NCBI RefSeq assembly: GCF_000731955.1
Contig: NZ_JNCK01000001.1
Location: 372,001-436,000 of the forward strand
DNA from: Halomonas zincidurans B6
GTDB lineage: Bacteria > Pseudomonadota > Gammaproteobacteria > Pseudomonadales > Halomonadaceae
Reading direction: 5' to 3'
Length of the DNA stretch: 64,000 bases
The position numbers and the translations under genes are program-made. Positions 59,453-64,000 of this stretch are shown here, one piece after another. The notes beneath the pieces are model-generated. The model saw nothing but the letters and a program-made list of their open reading frames with translations, was not told the DNA's origin and ran no database searches. The stretch's first letter is position 1. Each line of letters opens with the position of its first letter.

Positions 59453-60634
59453 ATGAACCAACATGCTAGCCAGTTCACTACCACCTGGAGTTACCCCACC
59501 GAAATCCGCACCGGCAGCGGTCGGATACGCGAGTTGCCCGAGGCGTGCCGTGCCCTGGGCATGCGCGCGCCGTTGCTGGTCACCGACCCCGGCCTGGCCC
59601 GGTTGCCGATGGTCGAGGCGGCGCTGGTGGGTTGCCGCGACGCGGGGCTCGACTGTGGGCTGTTCAGCGCCGTCAAGGGCAACCCCACCGGCACCAACGT
59701 GGCCGACGGCGTGGCGGCCTTTCGCGACGGCGGCCACGACGGGGTGATCGCCTTCGGCGGCGGCTCGGGACTCGACGCCGCCAAGGCGGTGGCGCTGATG
59801 GCCAAGCAGCCGGATGGCCTGTCGATCTGGTCGCTGGAGGATGTCGGCGACAACTGGAAGCACGCCGACGGCGAGGCGGTCGTGCCGATCGTCGCCGTGC
59901 CCACCACCGCCGGCACCGGCTCCGAGGTTGGTCGGGCCTCGGTGATCACCGACGAGCAGGCGCGGGTCAAGCGGATCATCTTTCATCCCCGCATGCTGCC
60001 GGCGACGGTGATTCTCGATCCCGAACTCTGTGTCGGCCTGCCACCGGCGATCACCGCGGCGACCGGCATGGATGCGCTGTCGCATTGCCTGGAAGCGTGG
60101 TGCGCGCCCAACTACCATCCGCTGGCCGAGGGCATCGCCGTGGAGGGCATGCGGCGTATCCGCGATTTCCTGCCCGCCGCCTATCGCGACGGCCAGGATA
60201 TCGAGGCGCGCCAGCAGATGCTGGTCGCCTCGATGATGGGCGCGACCGCCTTTCAGCGCGGGCTGGGCGCGATACACGCGCTGGCCCATCCGCTGGGCGC
60301 GCTGTACGACGCTCACCACGGCACCCTCAACGCGATTCTCATGCCTTACGTGCTGCGCGCCAACGAGTGCGCGATCGGCGAGCCGATGGTGCGCCTGGGG
60401 CGTTATCTCGACCTGCGTCAGCCGGGCACCGCGGCGATCATCGACTGGGTGCTCGAGCTGCGCGAGCGGCTCGGCATCCCGCATACCCTGGCCGAGCTGC
60501 ATATCGATCTGGCCCAGGCCGAGACGGTGGGGCGCATGGCCGTGGCCGACCCGTCCGCCGGCTCCAATCCCATCGCCTTCGACGCCGCGCAGTACCAGAC
60601 GCTGCTGTGCAACGCCGTCGAGGGTCGTCTGTAA
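59453..60634 (+). CDS. Iron-containing alcohol dehydrogenase
   Basis: A 393-residue Fe-ADH (group III). The NAD-binding GGGSGLDAAKAVALM and the metal ligands in DALSHCLEAWC and HALAHPLGALYDAHHG are present. In this setting it should oxidise the hydroxyl of gamma-glutamylethanolamine or of the free amino alcohol to an aldehyde (inference). It is followed by the amidotransferase gene after 53 bases. Start: ATG 59453 (ACGAGG upstream). Confidence 0.93.
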   Translation: MNQHASQFTTTWSYPTEIRTGSGRIRELPEACRALGMRAPLLVTDPGLARLPMVEAALVGCRDAGLDCGLFSAVKGNPTGTNVADGVAAFRDGGHDGVIAFGGGSGLDAAKAVALMAKQPDGLSIWSLEDVGDNWKHADGEAVVPIVAVPTTAGTGSEVGRASVITDEQARVKRIIFHPRMLPATVILDPELCVGLPPAITAATGMDALSHCLEAWCAPNYHPLAEGIAVEGMRRIRDFLPAAYRDGQDIEARQQMLVASMMGATAFQRGLGAIHALAHPLGALYDAHHGTLNAILMPYVLRANECAIGEPMVRLGRYLDLRQPGTAAIIDWVLELRERLGIPHTLAELHIDLAQAETVGRMAVADPSAGSNPIAFDAAQYQTLLCNAVEGRL

Positions 60635-60687
60635 ACTCCCGGGTTGGGTAGAATGCGGCGCGTTCAATTTTTCAAGGAGACAATGCC

Positions 60688-61416
60688 ATGCGAATCGGCC
60701 TGCTGCAGTGCGACGACGTCGATGAGAAGCTGCAGCCCCGCCACGGCAACTACCCGGAGATGTTCGAGCGGCTGTTCACCCGCGTCGACCCGACCCTCGA
60801 GTTCCAGGTGTGGCGCTGCCTGGATGGCGAGATTCCCGGTGACGTCGATGCCGTGGATGCCTGGCTGACCACCGGTTCCAAGTACGGGGCCAACGATGGC
60901 GACGAGTGGATCGAGGCGCTGGGCGGCTTCGTGCGCGAACTGTGGGCGGCCGGCAAGCCGCTGGTGGGGATCTGCTTCGGTCACCAAGTGATCGCCAAGG
61001 CGCTGGGCGGCGAGGTGGTCAAGAGCGAGCGCGGCTGGGGCGTGGGCATGTCGTTCAATCGGCTCACCGAGCGCGCCGCGTGGATGGACCCGTGGCAGGA
61101 GGGGCTCGATCTGGTGGTCAGCCACCAGGATCAGGTATCGCGGCTGCCCGCGGGCGCCGTGGTGCTCGCCGCCAGCGACTTCTGCCCGGTCTACGTGATG
61201 CAGGTCGGCGAGATCTTCCTCGGCGTGCAGGGTCACCCGGAGTTTTCCAAGGCCTACTCCGCAGATTTGATGGAGCTCCGCCGCGGCAAGATCCCCGGCA
61301 ACCGGGTCCGCGAGGGTCAGGCCTCGCTCAACGCGCCGGTCGACGACCAGCTGATGGTGCGCTGGATTCTCAACTTCATGCGTCAGGCACTCAATCGTCG
61401 GGCGGGTCAGCGATAA
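60688..61416 (+). CDS. Class I glutamine amidotransferase-like hydrolase
   Basis: A 242-residue GATase of the GuaA/PuuD type. The nucleophile Cys96 is in GICFGHQ and the His-Glu pair in GVQGHPEFS. In the PuuA/PuuD scheme, a GATase of this family removes the gamma-glutamyl group at the end. Placed last after ligase, aldehyde dehydrogenase and alcohol dehydrogenase, it is a good candidate to release glycine and glutamate from gamma-glutamylglycine (inference). A ribosome site AAGGAG precedes the ATG at 60688. Confidence 0.9.
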   Translation: MRIGLLQCDDVDEKLQPRHGNYPEMFERLFTRVDPTLEFQVWRCLDGEIPGDVDAVDAWLTTGSKYGANDGDEWIEALGGFVRELWAAGKPLVGICFGHQVIAKALGGEVVKSERGWGVGMSFNRLTERAAWMDPWQEGLDLVVSHQDQVSRLPAGAVVLAASDFCPVYVMQVGEIFLGVQGHPEFSKAYSADLMELRRGKIPGNRVREGQASLNAPVDDQLMVRWILNFMRQALNRRAGQR

Positions 61417-61552
61417 CGTCTGTTCCAGCTATCGTGACCCCAAAACTCGATGGTCGGGGGTTTGCCTCAGGCTTTACACTGCACGTCTTGGAAATTATCC
61501 ACCGGCAAGTCACGGCTTGCGCCCGCGGGTGCGGCAGGCGGAGGAAGGCATC

Positions 61553-62005
61553 ATGAAAATTGGTGAACTGGCACAGCGAGCGAGCTGTCAGGTCGAGACC
61601 ATACGCTATTACGAGCGCGAAGGCCTGTTGCCGGAGCCAGCGCGTAGCGCCGGCAATTACCGGCTCTACGGAATGATGCACGTCGAGCGCCTGATGTTCA
61701 TCCGCCACTGCCGCGCGCTGGACATGACGCTGGGTGAGATTCGCCGGTTGTTGCTGCACCGCGACCATCCCGAGCGCGATTGCGCCGAGGTCAACGATCT
61801 GGTCGACGAGCATATCGGCCATGTCGAAACGCGGCTCGCCCAGCTCGACAGCCTGCGCACTGCACTGATCGAGTTGCGCGCGCGCTGCCGCGGCGACGCC
61901 GATATCGGCGCCTGCGGCATTCTCCGCGAACTCGCCCAGCCGGCGGACGAGGACGAGGAGAGTGGCGAGTCGCCGGCGGTGCGGCATATCGGCGGCGCGC
62001 ACTGA
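61553..62005 (+). CDS. MerR-family Cd(II)/Pb(II)-responsive regulator (CadR/PbrR-like)
   Basis: A 150-residue MerR regulator (IGELAQRASCQVETIRYYEREGLL). Metal-ligand cysteines in the effector part are Cys77 (RDCAEV), Cys112 (RCRGD) and Cys121 (ACGIL), the set used by CadR/PbrR sensors. The acidic tail has no metal ligands. No efflux pump gene is adjacent; corA follows on the other strand. The start at 61553 follows GGAGGAAGG. An ATG earlier (61517) adds 12 unlike residues. Confidence 0.9.
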   Translation: MKIGELAQRASCQVETIRYYEREGLLPEPARSAGNYRLYGMMHVERLMFIRHCRALDMTLGEIRRLLLHRDHPERDCAEVNDLVDEHIGHVETRLAQLDSLRTALIELRARCRGDADIGACGILRELAQPADEDEESGESPAVRHIGGAH

Positions 62006-62067
62006 GATTGAAAAATCATCGAGCGTTGGTTCGTGGCGGTGGGGCGATGAAGCCTGTAGCCGTTGTC

Positions 62068-62150
62068 TTTCGGGAATAAATTCCCTCCCCCGAACCCCTG
62101 CTGCCACTGAGACGGTACCGAGCTTGTGGGAGGGAACTTGTTCCCGATGG
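62068..62150. repeat. REP doublet between cadR-like gene and corA
   Basis: TTTCGGGAATAAATTCCCTC (62068) and GTGGGAGGGAACTTGTTCCC (62126) in opposite orientation. Third example of the family in this window. Confidence 0.82.
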
Positions 62151-62180
62151 TTTAGCTACTTTGGCAAGCTTCTGGGCAAT

Positions 62181-63134
62181 CTATAACCAGTTCTTGTGCT
62201 TGAAATACAGGTACGGCGATACGCCAGCGACCACCATCAGCCCCAGTGCGAGCGGATAGCCGAATCTCCAGCTGAGTTCGGGCATATAGGTGAAATTCAT
62301 GCCGTAGATGCTGGCGACCAGGGTCGGCGGCAGGAACACCACGGCAGCGATCGAGAAGATCTTGATGATCTGGTTCTGCTGAATGTTGATGAAGCCCTGG
62401 GTGGAGTCCATCAGGAAGTTGATCTTGTCGAACAGAAAGGCGGTGTGACTCATCAGCGTCTCGACGTCGCGCATCACCTCGCGGGCGGTCTCCTGAATCT
62501 CGCTGTGGCCGCGCAAATGGCGAATCAGGAACGACACCGAGCGCTGGGTGTCCATCAGGCACAGCCGGATCTTGCCGTTGCTGTCCTCGAGCTTGGCGAG
62601 CTGGTCGATGGCGTCCTCGAGATCCGAGCCTTCCTCCTCGAGGACCAGATGGCTGACATCCTCGAGCTTGCGGTGAATGTCCTCCAATGTATCGGCGAGG
62701 TTTTCGACCTTCTGCTCGAAGATGGTCATCATCAGCGTCTGCGCGGAGCTCGCCTCGACCTGGCCGCTGCGCGCGCGCAGCCGCAGCAGCCGGAAATCGG
62801 CGAGCTCGCAGTCGCGGAAGGTGATCAGCCGCTCCGGCTGCAGGATGAAGGCGACCGTGGTGTTGCCGTGGCGACCTTCGCTCTGGGAGAGGAACAGCGA
62901 GTGGACGTGGATGCCGTCGGCGTCGACGAAATAGCGCGCCGAGGACTCGATTTCCTCGACATCCTCTCCGGCGGGCAGTTCGTCGGCGAGAAAGGCGTTG
63001 AGCCGATCGCGTTCGTCTTCGTCGGGCTCGTGGGCATCGATCCAGGTGGAGTGCGCGAGGCGCCGGGCCAGCGGCTGCGTCTCCTCGGTGACTTCCATGA
63101 TGGTCTGGCGGTGAAGCTCGAAGGTACGAATCAT
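62181..63134 (-). CDS. corA: CorA magnesium/cobalt channel
   Basis: A 317-residue channel. The long cytoplasmic alpha-helical domain ends in two transmembrane helices at the C-terminus (IIKIFSIAAVVFLPPTLVASIYG; PLALGLMVVAGVSPYLYF), with the signature YGMNF between them. It imports Mg2+ and can pass Co2+ or Ni2+. The start ATG 63134 gives the family length; an internal ATG lies 12 codons later. Convergent with cadR-like gene across the REP doublet. Confidence 0.95.
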   Translation of the reverse strand: MIRTFELHRQTIMEVTEETQPLARRLAHSTWIDAHEPDEDERDRLNAFLADELPAGEDVEEIESSARYFVDADGIHVHSLFLSQSEGRHGNTTVAFILQPERLITFRDCELADFRLLRLRARSGQVEASSAQTLMMTIFEQKVENLADTLEDIHRKLEDVSHLVLEEEGSDLEDAIDQLAKLEDSNGKIRLCLMDTQRSVSFLIRHLRGHSEIQETAREVMRDVETLMSHTAFLFDKINFLMDSTQGFINIQQNQIIKIFSIAAVVFLPPTLVASIYGMNFTYMPELSWRFGYPLALGLMVVAGVSPYLYFKHKNWL

Positions 63135-63316
63135 CGATGTCCCTGATTATCCGGTGGCGTGTGCCCAGATTAGGCGTTCGCCGGCGTCTCGCCAACCGTC
63201 GCGCATCGACTCGTCACCAATACAAGCGACCCGGCACGCCGACGCGGGTGACGGTGATCATCAGGGTCTCGAGCGCGGAAAACTGGCCGGTCAGGCCGTT
63301 GATGGCATGTCTCAGT

Positions 63317-64000
63317 TTAGGACAGCCCGGCGGCCTCGAGTGGCATGGGGGTGAGCGCGCCGGGAAGCGAAACGGGCGGATAAGGCATCGTGCAATCGAG
63401 CGAGGCCACGACCTCCGCCGGGGAGGGCGACAGCAACACCTGATCGGCCTGGCCACGGGGCGCGAATTTCCGAGAAATGGACGTGTTGAGCACGGCGGTA
63501 ACGGGCACCCCGAGCGCGACCGCCATGTGCATGGGGCCGGTGTCCGGCGTGATCAGGCGTGGCAACTGCGTCAGCGTGGCGGCAAAGTCGCGCAACGCCA
63601 TGGCGGGGGCCACACAGCCATGATGGCCGTTGCGGGCTTCCAGATCCGGGCGCATCGCAGCTTCTTCGGGGCCGATCAGCAGCAAGAAGCGTAGGCCGCG
63701 ATCGTTGAGCGCATCGCAGAGCGTCAACCAGAAAGCCAGTGGCAGGCGCTTGTTCAGGTGGCCGCCCACGAACACGCCGATATCGAATGGCTTGTCGGTG
63801 AGTTGCTGGAGTCCGGCCCGTGCCCGCGTCTGTTCGGCGTCCGAGACCGTCATCCAGGGGCGCGCCTCGCAATCCAGCCCCAGGGTACCAGCGATGACCG
63901 CGGCCACGTCATAGACATGCGTCTGGCCGGGCGGCACGCGGTAGACCTGATCGTAGAGGCCGGCCAGGCGTGAAGCGGCGCCTAGGGTGCGTCGGGCGCC
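63317..64000 (-). CDS. Glycosyltransferase family 9 (heptosyltransferase-like), partial
   Basis: The frame is open to the window edge, so the 5' part lies outside; about 227 residues are visible. The C-terminal GT9 features are present: DIGVFVGGHLNKRLP, the donor-binding LLLIGPEE, and TPDTGPMHMAVALGVPV with AVLNTS. It most likely acts in lipopolysaccharide core or envelope glycan synthesis. The 180 bases between it and corA hold no convincing gene. Confidence 0.9.
   Translation of the reverse strand, partial: GARRTLGAASRLAGLYDQVYRVPPGQTHVYDVAAVIAGTLGLDCEARPWMTVSDAEQTRARAGLQQLTDKPFDIGVFVGGHLNKRLPLAFWLTLCDALNDRGLRFLLLIGPEEAAMRPDLEARNGHHGCVAPAMALRDFAATLTQLPRLITPDTGPMHMAVALGVPVTAVLNTSISRKFAPRGQADQVLLSPSPAEVVASLDCTMPYPPVSLPGALTPMPLEAAGLS

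Noticed and set aside
63214..63316. Short ORF between corA and the glycosyltransferase
   Set aside because: It begins inside the glycosyltransferase in another frame, lacks a ribosome site, and its tail LRHAINGLTGQFSALETL is not a family I recognise.

Overview
The window is GC-rich, densely coded bacterial chromosome. Gene content and order (zipA-ligA, recC-recB-recD as an overlapping operon, yciI/yciB opposite rnm/yciO, patatin next to 3-hydroxybutyrate dehydrogenase, AT-poor intergenic DNA full of short palindromic and heptamer repeats) point to a gammaproteobacterium of the Halomonadaceae (Halomonas-like). This assignment is inference; there is no rRNA or other marker in the window. No rRNA, tRNA or CRISPR was found.

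Layout. 0-11.4 kb is mostly core: end of zipA, ligA, a patatin/BdhA pair, mnmC, the yci cluster with a small MITE-like element, and a CbiX-like protein. 11.5-17.3 kb is more accessory: a small orphan protein, a gene-poor hairpin-rich stretch, an SDR/ABM pair, a lower-GC cytochrome b561 and an arsRCHB arsenic operon. 17.4-22.9 kb is a LysR-controlled tricarboxylate uptake unit (PrpF-type isomerase, TctC, and a TctA-TctB fusion). At 23.1-23.9 kb a higBA toxin-antitoxin pair lies between two attC-like folds, as an integron cassette would, with no integrase in view. 23.9-34.3 kb is recCBD, whose reading frames have been invaded in frame by several hairpin and tandem repeats.

34.4-48.1 kb carries a siderophore-interacting protein with a Fur-like box, an ogt-alkA repair pair in which alkA is a deletion derivative of a larger Ada-AlkA gene, selO, mmsA, a TPP riboswitch directly fused to the start of a sodium:solute symporter, ilvD, mdh, and several orphan or broken genes. 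48.3-50.6 kb is a membrane PAS-GGDEF-EAL protein.

50.6-61.4 kb is the most interesting metabolic block: IclR/thiO, decayed genes, a LysR regulator, then an amino-alcohol (ethanolamine-type) permease, a PuuA-like glutamine-synthetase-family ligase, an aldehyde dehydrogenase, an iron alcohol dehydrogenase and a class I amidotransferase. Together these can be read as a gamma-glutamylation route for ethanolamine: import, glutamylation, oxidation of the alcohol to the acid, then hydrolysis to glutamate plus glycine, which a glycine oxidase (ThiO) could oxidise. The window closes with a CadR/PbrR-like MerR regulator, CorA, and a partial glycosyltransferase 9.

Short repeats are a theme: at least three REP doublets, three heptamer arrays, paired hairpins, and repeats inside recB, recC and recD.
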